A DNA stretch of 64,000 nucleotides from Trema orientale (lineage: Eukaryota > Streptophyta > Magnoliopsida > Rosales > Cannabaceae), in contig JXTC01000117.1 in assembly GCA_002914845.1 (NCBI GenBank), forward strand, positions 375,970 through 439,969. The letters are read 5' to 3'. The notes under the pieces are model-generated. The model was given only the letters and a program-made list of their open reading frames with translations. It was not told the DNA's origin and searched no databases. The translations under genes and the position numbers were made by a program. Within the stretch, counting starts at the first letter, position 1. The number at the start of each line of letters is the position of its first letter. Shown here one piece after another: positions 1-11,489 of the stretch.

Positions 1-902
1 CGTCCACATAGCAAATGATCCGAGAATGGGCCCCACATTGTCCACGTGGCGCACGATTAAGTTAGTGGGCCCCACACTGTTGTATTGTTATTTTTTGACA
101 ACACAAGTTACAATCCCACTTTTGAAAATTGAAGTTGGTATTCTATTCAACAAAAGTGGCTACGTTACTAAATAACTAACTTTGTATAGCAAAGTACAAT
201 TATCATGCCAAAAAGGGGTAAGTACAGTTATATTATTCCTTTTGGTTCTCATCACTTTGAGTTGGTAGTTGGTGATACTTTGATATATAATTTATTACAT
301 TATACAATACAAGCATTCACATATATGGATCCTGTTTTTTCAACGGGACCCACGTGCCACATTTGGACCTCATTGGCTCTAATTTGACCTTATTAATAAA
401 CAGTTTCATGAAGACCAGAAGATTCTCAGCCTAATCATCCACGTAACCAAAAGTTGGCATATTCTCATTAACCAAACAGACTCATAATAATACTGAAAAC
501 AAAGCGAAAAAACAACACATGACGACGTCGTTACAGATCACAACCTGTACCACTCGATCGATTCTTGCCACTTTGCCAATTTCACTGTTGCATTCCCAAT
601 TATTACAAATAAAATAAAATAATAAAATAAATTACAATTTCTATTTCTTTTTTGACACAAAATTTCGATTCTGCTTTAACATGCATTAAAGATAAAATAT
701 TCCTTTCAAGTAAAACGGATAAAAGAAAAAAAAAGAAGGAAAAAAACAATAATAAAAGGGGAAAATTATCAGTTTCTCGTTTTCTCTGTTAATTATTAGA
801 AATTTATAGAAATTATATAAGTTCTCTACAAAATCAAAAATAATAACAACAATAATTTCCTTTCAAAAAAAAAAAAAACAATAATAATAATTATTATCAA
901 TA
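1..902. other. AT-rich intergenic DNA downstream of the 903-1595 gene
   Basis: I see no gene here. The first 400 bases contain two CACGTG-type cores in CCACGTGG and CCACGTGCC contexts (about 43-50 and 350-358), which are plant G-box sequences but have no gene assigned to them. From 590 to 900 the DNA is A- and T-tract rich and would form the 3' flank and polyadenylation region of the minus-strand gene that ends at 903. Confidence 0.5.
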
Positions 903-1595
903 TTAACCTCTGTACAAGGGCGAGCGGGCTTGGACAATCTTAGAGATTTTGGATTGCCTGAAAACCTTAATCGGGCTCGGAAAATACCAACTCCGGCCCT
1001 TAGACGATTTACCGTCTCCGGCGCCGGAATCCGCCGAGGTCACCGGAACCGCCACTGACCTGGACCTCATCATCATGGTCCTCCTCAAGGCTTCCGCGTC
1101 TTCGAACTCGACCTTCTTCGAGTCCTCCTCAACGAGGCCTTGAACCTCGCCTCTCCTGCTCCTCTGAGCCGAAGACCTGAAAACGGACCAAAACGCCGAC
1201 GTTTTGCCCCGCGAGGAGCCGCCGGACGAAGGCGGAAGCTCGCTCCGGACCCCGAGATCGGAGTCCTTATCCCCGCCGCCGCCGCCGCCGACGAATCTCG
1301 ATCTCGACCGGAGGAACGGGATCGCCACGGACCTCGATCGCCGAAACGCAGGCTCGCTCTCGATGAGATTCGACAATCGGCCGACGGAGCCGAGTCCGGC
1401 GCCGCCGCCGTCGCCGGAAGAAGAAGAAGAAGACGACGTCGTTGCGCAACAGCCGCAGGGCCTCACGTTGGCGCAGTCGGGGCAGAGACTCCCGAGGCGT
1501 TCGCGGAGGCAGACGGGACAGATTCCGCTCCTCCGTCGTTTGGAGGGGTGTTTTGGACATTTCCATACCTCCTCTTCGTCCGCGTAAAAAGCCAT
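903..1595 (-). CDS. Uncharacterised plant cysteine-rich protein, single exon, 230 aa
   Basis: The ORF is intact and GC-rich, unlike its AT-rich flanks. I start it at the ATG at 1593-1595. The longer frame upstream begins at a TTG, and the ATG sits in a good plant context (GAAAATGGCT). The N-terminus holds a compact Cys/His cluster: C13, H16, C26, C29, C38, C41, C47, C49 and C50, with a KHPSKRRR basic patch and the pattern ICPVCLRERL. This looks like a small zinc-binding module. A poly-serine run, glycine-rich linkers and several RSRSVA-type basic/serine motifs follow; these resemble phosphorylation or 14-3-3-type sites (inference). There is no signal peptide or membrane segment. The N-terminal pattern weakly recalls the start of OCTOPUS/DUF740 proteins (C..HP....C..CLRERL), but the protein is much shorter. 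From memory, proteins with this start are widespread in dicots and annotated only as hypothetical. Function unknown. Confidence 0.85.
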   Translation of the reverse strand: MAFYADEEEVWKCPKHPSKRRRSGICPVCLRERLGSLCPDCANVRPCGCCATTSSSSSSSGDGGGAGLGSVGRLSNLIESEPAFRRSRSVAIPFLRSRSRFVGGGGGGDKDSDLGVRSELPPSSGGSSRGKTSAFWSVFRSSAQRSRRGEVQGLVEEDSKKVEFEDAEALRRTMMMRSRSVAVPVTSADSGAGDGKSSKGRSWYFPSPIKVFRQSKISKIVQARSPLYRG

Positions 1596-1719
1596 TTTCT
1601 CGGGAAAATTCTCTCTCCAGCCGTTTTCTCTCAAAATTTGCCCTCACTTTCTTGTCATTTCCATCAGTTATTTTGCTCCTCCCTTCTTTTTCGGTCTCTG
1701 TGGCTTCTTTGGCTGAGGT

Positions 1720-1728
1720 TTAATATAA
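1720..1728 (-). promoter_or_regulatory. Candidate TATA box of the cysteine-rich protein gene
   Basis: On the minus strand this reads TTATATTAA. It lies about 125-130 bp upstream of the ATG at 1595, which would give a 5' leader of roughly 95-100 nt. The leader is rich in GAAA/GAGA on the coding strand. Placement is by position and sequence only. Confidence 0.5.
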
Positions 1729-2023
1729 GACAGGGTGGGGTTTGATTGGAGGAGACAAGTTAACCATGGTTAATTTTATATCGGGTTAGATTTTAACTCG
1801 GGTTAAGAAAATCAGAGTTTTTATTTTTTTATTATTATTAATAATTTTGTTTTTTTTTTTGGGACTTCGTCGTCGATTTGGGTAAACCTTGGTGGATGGA
1901 ACGCCGTAGATTTGAGCTGTCGAGCTCTTTGTAAAAGGGCAGTGTGAATGAAAATGTCAAGAAAATGACCATGCGTTTTGAGTTTATTTACGGGAATGCC
2001 ATTGAGATTGGTGGGTTGTTGAT

Positions 2024-2061
2024 CACACGTGTGAGGTTGTGTTTTTGAGTGTTACACGTGT
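2024..2061. promoter_or_regulatory. Pair of CACGTG (G-box/E-box) sites
   Basis: Two CACGTG cores at 2026-2031 and 2055-2060 lie 29 bp apart. The first sits in the 10-bp palindrome CACACGTGTG and the second in ACACGTGT. They are about 300-335 bp upstream of the TATA candidate of the minus-strand gene. Known plant bHLH and bZIP factors bind such cores; control of this gene is inferred. Confidence 0.45.
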
Positions 2062-3912
2062 GCACACATTTCACATCTGGAGTAGGACTGGTCATAGGCC
2101 AATGGGTGTATAATGGGACCCCAACAGAGAAAGATGGATTAATTATTTTATAAAGCTTATTCTTAAAAACATATATATTTATTCTAAAGCAAGCCTCTTT
2201 GGAATTATTGACCCTTTTTTCTTTTTAAATGATTTGAATAATTATGGACCATTTTGATCAAATGATTTTCTTAGGAGGCAAAATATATTTTACTGAAATT
2301 GTTGACCACACGGATTTTGGAAAGAGCAAGGTCAAAACTAGGCCACCCACACTTTTAAGTTTAGCTCGTGAAGTGCAAGGAAGGTGCCAGTTTCTTAATA
2401 TTGGCTTTAGAAATATATTTAAGTTTTCATGTGTGGAATAAGAAATTTTTTTAATTAAATATTACTAAATTTTTATACGGTCAGGTTGCAGATATAGATA
2501 ATATACGTTTTCTTCATATCAAAAATTAATAATCTGTAAGTATGATTAAAAATTACAATGAAAATCTAACCGTTCAAAATATCTACATTGAATCACGGAT
2601 ATTTTACTACAACTGCACGGAGAATGATATTATCATATATGTTTGAGATATTCCTCATTAAAACATGCGATGAAAAAAGGTCGAAGTATAAGTCATTTTC
2701 AAAATTAAGATTTTCATTTAAAGAAACTTTTAGAATGCTAAAATTACACTATTTCTCGACTCCAGTCAAAAAAAGTTCGAGTAAATGAGGCACGGTCGGA
2801 TAGACTGTATTTATCCACAGTTGAGAGTGTCCAAATAATCTTATATGTTTGAAATAGTAATATGAGTTAATTTTGGTAATATTTATAGATAAGTTCATGT
2901 TATCATCGCGAGGATATTATTAGACCTTACACTTAGTGTAAATATCTCCAATTGCATATTTTTAATGTAGTCAACACAAAGAGGTACACTTAATTAGTAT
3001 TTTTAAGTAATATCTTATGAGATTTGTGACAGGAAAGTCCAATTAATAGTATGTAGTTCTACTGTTCTATATGTCAAATTATCTTGAACTGAAAGAGTAA
3101 GGATATAGTAATATAAGGAGTTTCATGAATAACCATTGCAATATATAAATGATCACTGCAGTTGTATCTCGTCAAATGTCAAATCCTACCCCTAGTATAG
3201 GAATTTTTGTACTTCTATAGGAAATTAAAGGTAGGGTTACCTTCCAGAAAACAAATTTATAGAAGGGTTGCCAACGTTTTATTTATTTATTTCTTTTTAC
3301 CCCAAGTATAGTAACTAAAATTATGTCGATAGACTAATCATTAACCCTCCACACACCATTTAATAGGATGATCACTTCCTTTAACTTTCCCATCTCCCAA
3401 AACTCGTCTTTAGCAAACTGTGTTAGATAGTTTAGCAATATCCCTATTTATTATTGTTCTTTTGGTGATCAATATTTATGAGTAATCTTTTCAAAATGCT
3501 GTATGAACAGTAATGATTTTTTTTTTTTTTTCAATTGAGGTAAATTTGACATTATTGTGATTTGAGAAACAAAACAATAATACATACATAAATGTCGCTT
3601 CAAAACTTTGGCATAAGATGACATATTTTCTGCTCTAAAGATCATGTTGTCTGCTCTAAAGATCAAGTCTATTGTTTAAAATTACCCAATCATTCTTTAT
3701 AATTATCTTTTAGATCATAAAAACCGAAACAATAACTTTATCACGTAGTTCATGCCAAATAACCCATATAATCCTGGAATTATTTAACTTCGATTAAAAA
3801 AAAATAAAAAGCCTTCTTGGATGAATTGTTATTACAAGTGTACTGAATGAACCAAAATTTTTGGACTATCTACAGAGAAAAATCAATGATCTCGAAGTTA
3901 TTTTAGTATTAA
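2062..3912. other. AT-rich intergenic DNA, no gene seen
   Basis: There are only short AT-rich frames with no recognisable protein. I found no RNA gene or clear mobile element here. Confidence 0.5.
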
Positions 3913-4247
3913 GCAGGATAATATCATTTTTATACATTATATTTTAAATTTTATTCAGTTTGTATCTTGTGTTTTGATTATTATTAATATTGACCCTTAG
4001 ATTTAATATTTATTATAAATTTATACCCTGACACCAATTTAGAGCAGTTAATTTACAAAGATATTCTCAAATCAGTTTTTATATTAGTTTATTTTCAAAT
4101 TTTTAAATAGTATTTTGGTAAATTTGTTACTCTAAATTGGTATCAGGTATAAATTTGTAACAGATTTTAAATCTAAGGGTCAATATTGATAATAATTACA
4201 AACTGAACAAAATGTCAAAATACAAGATATAAAAGTGATATTATCCC
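3913..4247. mobile_element. MULE-type MITE with 9-bp target duplication
   Basis: A 335-bp AT-rich element is folded from long inverted repeats. The left end carries GGATAATATCATTTTTAT and the right end is its near reverse complement (GTGATATTATCCC). The arms extend inward past CTTAGATTTAA and TTTATACC to about 100 bp each. The 9-bp sequence TAGTATTAA stands directly on both sides (3904-3912 and 4248-4256). A 9-bp duplication is the Mutator-superfamily length. The element has no coding capacity. Confidence 0.8.
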
Positions 4248-5199
4248 TAGTATTAATTAGTAATAATTATCATGTCCCTAAGAGAAAAAGAAAATAGTAT
4301 TAACTAACTACCATAAATCACACCTTTTCTAAATCACACTTGATTCTTAATTTGCAATTGGTTTCCACTACATGTATAAAAAGATTCACAATATATCCAA
4401 TATGATTAGTTAATTACATATTTAAAGCTTATGAAAATGTATATTCTTTACTAATTAGAGTTTTTTTTTTTTGCATTTTAGGCATTTCCCACTTTAGGCT
4501 CCTATGCAAATTAAGAGGTCAGTTACCAAGTTAGGGATTACTGGTACTGCAAATCTTTCTTTTGCGTTGTATGTTAATCTGTTTTGCCTCTAGCTTTCTA
4601 GCTAGGAAAAGTGACTAAACATCACCATTCAATTTAAAATGGCTCCTATTATGTATTAAAAATAATAATGATAAATATTTATCCTATCTCATATCCTACC
4701 TTTTTTTTTTTAACCATTTGATGTGACACATGATTTATCATTCTATAATTGATGAATGTCAGCTAACATTTTTGTGATGAATTTCAATTTACCAATTGTA
4801 CAATAACAAAACATCCGTTATATCATATGAGTATTAAAAAGTGATAAATCAAGTCGGATCGTTACCACTTTCCTATTAAAAATGGCCAATATTCCAATTT
4901 CATTAACTACTCGTGTTATATTCAGTAGAAAGAAGTGATGCTACGGAAGGCTCAAAATCCGCAGTCAAAGGATGCAGTGTACATGGAAACCGCAAAACTG
5001 CTCATCATCAATAAGGATTATCTACATCGCGAGCTTATCAATTTTTTTTGAAAAAAAAAAATCGATGACAAGATATCGTATTTTAGTTCAATGAGGAATA
5101 ATACTATAATTCTAGGTTATCTAAAAAATAATTTAACGGAAGTTTATGCTATAATTCTAGAAATATGTTTCGCATTTTTGTTTTTATTTTTTATTTTTT

Positions 5200-5285
5200 T
5201 TTCAATAATAAGTTGACCGATCGAAAGGATTTGAACCTCTAGCTAAATTTAGAACGTGTATGGTTACCAGTATTAGGCTAATTAA
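5200..5285 (-). mobile_element. tRNA-derived SINE relic
   Basis: On the minus strand a box-A-like TAGCCTAATACTGG (5267-5280) is followed by a box-B-like GGTTCAAATCC (5227-5237). An A-rich tail then follows at about 5195-5205. The spacing suits a pol III internal promoter. No target duplication was found, so the boundaries are rough. Confidence 0.45.
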
Positions 5286-6985
5286 TCTGTGATGATTATG
5301 TGGTGGTAGGCTCAGCCAAAAAAAATCTGTGATGACTATAAAAGTAATTAAATATATTAACTCATATAGAGTTTTAGCTTTCCTAGACACTTACATTAGT
5401 ATTATGTTCAAGTCAAAACCGTTTTTTTTTTTTTTTTTGATATTGTTAGATGAATATAGGGAGGGGAGGAGGTGGGGTTTGATTTCCACACCTCATACTC
5501 CTCAAAGAGGAGGTTTTTCCACACGAGCTAGTGGTAAAGTCAAAATCGTTGAACCGTGGTTATACCTCAGTGATCTTTGTGCGAAAGATATAAAATACAA
5601 ACATTGGCCTTTAATAAGTAGTTGTCGGTTAAGACTTTTCAGTCTTTTTGTGAAGCCGAAAGTACAAATGTCCACTAGCGAGATCAGAGCCAATTTCTTT
5701 TATTTTGCCCCCTTCTCCAACACTTCCTCATTGTAATCATCATATAATCTTCATAAAGATTTAAAGTATGACTTTGTCATTGTGCAACACATTCTTAAAT
5801 CTTAGACTTAATTAGGTTAATTATCTAACACTAAGGGTACCGTTTGGCTATTAAACAAAGGGTAATCACTTCCATATAATTCTTTAGAGACGTGTTTGGT
5901 TAACAAACAAATTAAACGTTAGATCACTAGTGTTATGTTTTAATTTTTTTTTTTTTTTTTTAAAAAGGTTCACTTACTTTACTTTACCATTAATTTTGAG
6001 AAGCTACTTTTTCAGAATTTGCTTCCCCACTAGCTTTGAGAAATTAAAATTGCTTCTACAAGCGACTTTCTTTTTGATATGTGGATTTTTCATCTCCCTA
6101 TTTTCACCCAATTATTTTTGAAGAAATAACCTTTATTATTTGTTAGTACCATGTTATTAACCTCGTCTCACTCAAGTCTATTGGCTTTCTTTGTCTGAGC
6201 TTTTATTTGTTTACTAATTACAATTAACCTCAATTAAATTGTAAATTAACACAATACTGCCTTATCATGGGATCGATTAACAACCATAAAATTTATATTA
6301 AAAAAAATAGTAAATCTAATTTTTTTTTCTTTTTATTAGTAACAAGAATTGTTACTCTACCTAAACCCTCAAATAATAAACTTAATTATATAAAACGCCT
6401 CATGAGCCAAATGGACAAGGTGTCTATTAAATATGAATATGGATATATAGTAATAAAATATGTGTTTCGTTTGTTCATATACTATACACAGTGTAGTAAG
6501 AGCTAGGTTATAATTTCTCTTCATAAAAATGTTCTTCAACGTCCTTTTACTGAAAGCGAGATTAATTTTTTATTTCCCAAAGTTATATGAACCCAAAGTT
6601 ATATGACACCCTTTGAAATAATCTTACCTATTATTTGAACATCTTATTTAAAAGATCACTTAAATGGCCCTTTTTGACTAATTACCTAGAAGCACCAAAC
6701 TACCTCATGAGGTGTCAACAAGAGTAGAGTTCTCAATTCAACACTTCTAGAATATGGGTTGGTGTCATAGAGACTCCTCACTCTAGCTATATACCAACTT
6801 GAAAGTAACTTCTGTACTTTCTGTTAACAGGTTACTTAATTTATAAGAACTTAAATAACTATTCAAATTCTTAAGTAGTCCTTGAAACATAAATCATTAC
6901 TATATCAGGAAATTACAAAAGAGTATAGTTTTGTAATTTGTCAAAACTATAAACTTAAGAACATAAATCATTGGTTCTCAAATAC

Positions 6986-7116
6986 TTTTCGCCAATTTGC
7001 ATTTTGATGAACAATGACCTTAAAATTGTCTATTTAGCACTTTAGGTGGGGGCTTCTGGATTTTTCGCCAATTTGCATTATATGGAGAACAGTGATCTTA
7101 AAATTATCTATTTAAC
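6986..7116. repeat. Imperfect direct repeat, period about 75 bp
   Basis: The phrase TTCGCCAATTTGCATT, followed by an AACA/AACAG + GTGA/ATGA + CTTAAAATT segment, occurs at about 6986-7037 and again at about 7061-7116 with a few substitutions. It appears to be a two-copy local duplication with no gene involved. Confidence 0.55.
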
Positions 7117-8790
7117 AATATTAGTACTTGCCCTGACAAGATTTACATTTTTCATTTTAATTTTAGAAGTGAAATGGATGATGAATATATATCATGTCAA
7201 ACAATTACTTAGGATCTGTAATTCACAAGCTTGAGCTTAAGATTATAAGCTGCTACGTACAAGTCACGCTTAATTTTTTATGTTGAGATATAAATTTCAG
7301 ATTCCTAACTTTATAAGTATTTTTTCAAAGGACATGCGTATAGATATATGGGAATCATCAATCTCCAAACCTTAGCCCAGATCATGACCCTTTTGTCCCG
7401 AATCATTTAATCCCTTCATTCAAGAATATCATCTTTTTGGTCATTGATTATTTGATTTTCCCAACTGCTGTAGCGGCAGTGCTTGTTGCTTTTCCATACA
7501 GTGGTTCCACTAAGTACTACTTATACTCTCGATGCATGGAGATTCATCTTGGTCTTGCTTTTCCCACACTTTATCGTAATTTTGGTTCACAAAACCTCGC
7601 TTTTTTTTTTTTTTTATTTACATATTTACTTACTTTATCTTAATGTCAAAATAGATTATTAAAAAAAAAAGAGTTAATATGCATATGCATGGCAGACAAA
7701 TCCAGTTTTCAAAGTCCCATTAGAAATAATAATAATAATAACAACTCTCTGATCTGTACCATACTACCTGACCTTTTCATTTGACGTTTTATGTGTCGTT
7801 TTCCCTTAAATTAGTGTCGTATACAAGTATGTGTTATTAATATTATACATGTTAAGGGAAGCTAAGGTCAAAAAGGTTGGGAAGAAATATGGAAGTTGCA
7901 GTCATCAGTTCCCATTCATTTTTTAGCTTTGACATTTTCTATGTCAACAACTCGATGTGTCTCTAAATTGTCATTAACTTATAAAGGCACACTACATCAC
8001 AAAATTCTATACTGCCATGCATAAAGTATTAGGAAAATTTGGAATAATAAATATATATTCTGATCACCGTATATACATCTCTTTCAAACAAGAATACAAG
8101 TTGTTAGCTCAGCTGAGGCCTGAGAATATGCTCTTTTCTGTAAAGATGGACAAATTTGACAACCAAAAAGAACGACGAAAAGTATTTATAAAAGTTCAAT
8201 GTGTAAGGACGACTTTGTCAAGAAAACAAAATTCCTTTTGGGAGTTGTGCATTTATATATTATTAAGAGATTATTTATTAGTGCACAAAATAAGAGGCAA
8301 CGGATTTTTTTTCACTTGCATATAATTTGGAATTAATATCACCTAGTGTGAACTTGTTTGCAATTATGCAGAATTAGATCTTTATGTTGGAGAATTAGAT
8401 TGACTCTTGTGAGTGCTTGGAAATTGAAATCATTATAGGTTATTTTCGTTTCTTTTTTTAAGAGTTCTGGAAAACTTTGGATAATGTTTATTAATCTGTG
8501 ATGAACCATAAAAGGAAGTATTTCATTTTCTTATTTATTTACGTGTTTATTTAGCCATTTGGGATACAAATTTTGAGATCAATTACATAGTTAATTATGG
8601 CACAAACCCCTTTCAAGGTTATTGTTGATTGCGTCTAAATAGCGTATGGTAGAATAACTCTATAGTCTATAAAATTTGGCATTAATTATACCAATTTTGG
8701 CGTTCAACTTCATCTATATTTTCACCGCTTATAGTTCATAAACTCATCCGTCCAAAACTCACCATTAATTATTATAGAAACCAACACTGA

Positions 8791-9196
8791 TGGCATGTTT
8801 ACTAAATGGTAATGGGAATCATATATGTGGTAATGATTCCCATTTAGTTGTTTACCAAAATAAGGAAATGGGAGAACTATGTGGGGTCCACATAAAATTG
8901 GGCCATTAAGGAATACCATTACTTGTAAAGACTTTTATCTATATATTTATAATTAAAATATTAAAACATAATTTTATCCCCAAAATATCTATAATTCAGT
9001 CAATTATAGCAATCTCATTACGTTTCTTGTGTTAAGTAAACATATGAATGGTGTTTTAATGGTTTTGATTCTCTTTCCCATAAATTTAAAATAAACAACG
9101 TAATATAAATGATGATTCCGATTCCCCTCTATTTTTCTTCCATTCATTTTCCCTTTCATTTATTCCAATTACGATTACGGCAAAGTAAACATGCCA
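8791..9196. mobile_element. MITE with TGGCATGTTTACT terminal inverted repeats
   Basis: The left end reads TGGCATGTTTACT and the right end reads AGTAAACATGCCA, a perfect 13-bp inverted repeat. TGA stands on both sides (8788-8790 and 9197-9199). The sequence just inside the left end also folds back on itself (GGTAATGGGAATCAT against ATGATTCCCATT). The 3-bp duplication and GG-start are most like PIF/Harbinger (Tourist-type) MITEs; superfamily is an inference. It is non-coding, 406 bp. Confidence 0.75.
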
Positions 9197-9459
9197 TGAA
9201 ATTTCAACTGAATAACTAGAACTAAAAGAATAATGATATAAAGACACGAAATTCAGAGAAATATAGAATACAAAAAGAAGTTCAAAAGAAGGAAAAAAAA
9301 ATGAGAGGGCCTTTTAGAATGTCACTCACGAGGAACAAGAGATTTTATCAGGAAATTAGATTACAGTCATCTATCATTATAATAATAATAACATTATTGG
9401 GAAACTAAATTATATAATGAAACATAATAATGATTGTAGTGGATAATAAGAATATAAAT

Positions 9460-9690
9460 TGGTTTTTTAGCCATATGACCGAATTTTGAGTTATAGTTTG
9501 CAAAATAGCTGTTTTTCAAACACTGTAAAAAAATAGTCAGTTTTTTTTCTAAAAATCTGTCTCCTTGCAATAAACGTCGTCACAAATTCGTTACTTTTGT
9601 TGTAGTAATTATATAAACGATCATTTAACTATAAAAAAAATTGAAAAATTTAGTAAAATGTGAAAAATAGATCAGTCGGCTATAATTATT
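9460..9690. repeat. Fragment of a dispersed AT-rich repeat (ATGACCGAATTTTGAG family)
   Basis: TTTAGCCATATGACCGAATTTTG at this locus closely matches the start of the repeats at about 10765-11480 (plus) and 31800-32180 (reverse). In all three, short phrases of the type 'AAATGGTCATTTTTAAA' follow. This copy is shorter than the others. Confidence 0.5.
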
Positions 9691-9699
9691 GGGGCCATT

Positions 9700-10200
9700 T
9701 GCAAAAATCCAGACTTAAAGTCCAAAAAATTGAAAAAACCCAATGGGCTGATTTTTCCTTGAAAATCCTACATATATTTAGAAAAATGATTTAATTTTTA
9801 AAGGGGAAATTACACAATATACGGTGTTTTTGAAAAAAATTTGAAAAATACGGTGGTTTTCTGTTTTATAAGATGCGGTACAGTTTTTATTAGAAAAATA
9901 CCGTTTTAAAAAAATATTTAGAAAAATACCATTTTTTTAAAATAGTAACTAGTTTCTAGTAACCAGTTTCTAACTAGTAACCAAATATATTTATCACTGA
10001 TATATAACTGGTAACCAATAATCGGTAACTAGTTTCTAGAAACCAGTAATCAGTAACTATTTTAAAAATGGTATTTTTCTAAATATTTTTTAAAAAATAA
10101 TATTTTCCTAATAAAAACCGTACGAAAATTAGAAAAAAGTTTGACTTCCGTATTTTTGTAATTTTTTTCAGTTTTTGTAGGTATAAGTGTTAGAAACCCA
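9700..10200. repeat. AT-rich modular microrepeat element with a long imperfect palindrome
   Basis: Copies of an AGAAAAATACCATTTTT module flank a core built from short GTAACT/AGTTAC and CTAGTTTCTAGTAACCAG units. The left arm (about 9900-9990) is roughly the reverse complement of the right arm (about 10020-10105), so the region could form one large hairpin. Related modular segments are found at 10255-10370, 28658-29689 and 31468-31760. No coding capacity; probably a foldback-type MITE family. Confidence 0.55.
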
Positions 10201-10759
10201 TTTTAAAAGTTTCTACCACTCTCAAAAATTTATTTAGAAATACATCACTTTTCTCTTCAAAATTGGTATTCTAACTCAAATTAATCAATTGAGTTACTTA
10301 AGATAATCAAACACCTTAAGTAACTTGATTCGTTACCTCATGTACATTATCTATTGATAAAAGGTTGTATTTTTATAAATATTTTTATAAGTGGTAATAT
10401 TTTTCTAAATAAATTCGTGAATTTACAAAAAAAAAAATAAAAATTTAACCATCGGTAATTTTTTTCTTTTCATTTTTTGGGAATTTTATAATATAAAACT
10501 CCAATTTCCTCTAATTATTAGGCCTTTATGGACCTAATTGGTTACATAAAATATGTATATGTTATATATACACATATAATTCTTTTTTTTTTTTTTTTAA
10601 GTAGCTGTTAGGAGAATGGCTTATTTCTTAACGTCACAAAAACCTGTCTTTTGTATGTCAATGAGTTACTCGGATGATATACCTAGTGTCAAGTGTCAGA
10701 AAATGGGCATTCATTTTAAATTCCCGGATTAAAAAATATCAAATCACGATGAGATATAA

Positions 10760-11480
10760 AATAGGGGGTCTTTTAGCCAAATGACCGAATTTTGGATCAC
10801 TGTTTGAAAAGTAGTTATTTTTAAAAACTGTTAAAAAATGGCCAAAGTTTCAAAATTATTTAAACAATGGATGTTTTCATATTTAATAGGGATGATTGCA
10901 AAAAAAATACCCTCATGTTTAGATTTTCTGTAATTTAAACCCTGAAGCTTGGATTCCACAAAATAATATTATGAGATTACGAATTTCTGAAAATTAATAC
11001 CCTGTGTTGATTTTAAACTGATAAAATACAATAATATCCTCAAAATTAAGATGAATAATATGGATTAATCTAGTTTTAATTGAGGATATTATTGCTTTTT
11101 TCGTTCCTAAAATTGGTCAAAAAATCTGTCCAGGTTATTAATTTTCAAAAATTCTTAATCTCGGGGTATTATTTTGCAGAGTCCGAACTTCAGGGTTTAA
11201 ATTGCAGAACACCCAAACTTTAGGGTATTTTTTTGCAGTTATCCCTATTTAATAAAATGAAATATATTGATTAATTTTGTATAGAACCAATTTATTTTTA
11301 AAAGATTGATTTATTTTTAAAAATAGATCAAGTAAAAAAGGTCAATTTTTTTTTTAAAAAAATCAACTGAAAAAAGGTCATTTATCAAAATAAAATTATA
11401 AAATAGCCATTTATTAAACAAGTGTTAAAAATGGTCATTTTTAAATTGATCTTAAAAAAGGACATTTTTTATAATTACTC
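10760..11480. repeat. Older dispersed repeat interrupted by the MITE at 10889-11245
   Basis: When the MITE at 10889-11245 and one copy of its 9-bp duplication are removed, the flanking halves align from end to end with the reverse complement of 31800-32180. Shared phrases include the AATGACCGAATTTTGG start, ATATTGATTAATTTT, TTTATCAAAATAAAATTATAA and TTAAAAATGGTCATTTTTAAATTG. The host repeat was therefore present first. Confidence 0.65.
10889..11245. mobile_element. MULE-type MITE nested in an older repeat
   Basis: A 357-bp non-coding element begins GGGATGATTGCAAAAAAA and ends TTTTTTTGCAGTTATCCC, an imperfect inverted repeat of about 25 bp. The 9-bp sequence TATTTAATA stands directly on both sides (10880-10888 and 11246-11254). 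A diverged copy of the same family lies at about 32820-33165. Confidence 0.85.
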
Positions 11481-11489
11481 CAAATTTAA

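Larger units (their letters stand above)
4257..8790. other. AT-rich intergenic DNA with minor repeats, no gene seen
   Basis: The reading frames here are short, low-complexity and unlike any protein I recognise. The stretch contains a minus-strand SINE relic (about 5200-5285) and a local duplication near 6986-7116, listed separately. Around 5840-5930 there is a short run with GTTTGG-type sequence that may be a MITE end. Confidence 0.5.

Noticed and set aside
1140-1745. Long plus-strand frames opposite the cysteine-rich gene
   Set aside because: They are arginine/proline-rich shadows of the GC-rich minus-strand gene and show no family features.
8017-8325. 102-codon plus-strand ORF
   Set aside because: Composition follows the AT-rich background. 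There is no domain, no promoter context and no homologue I can recognise.
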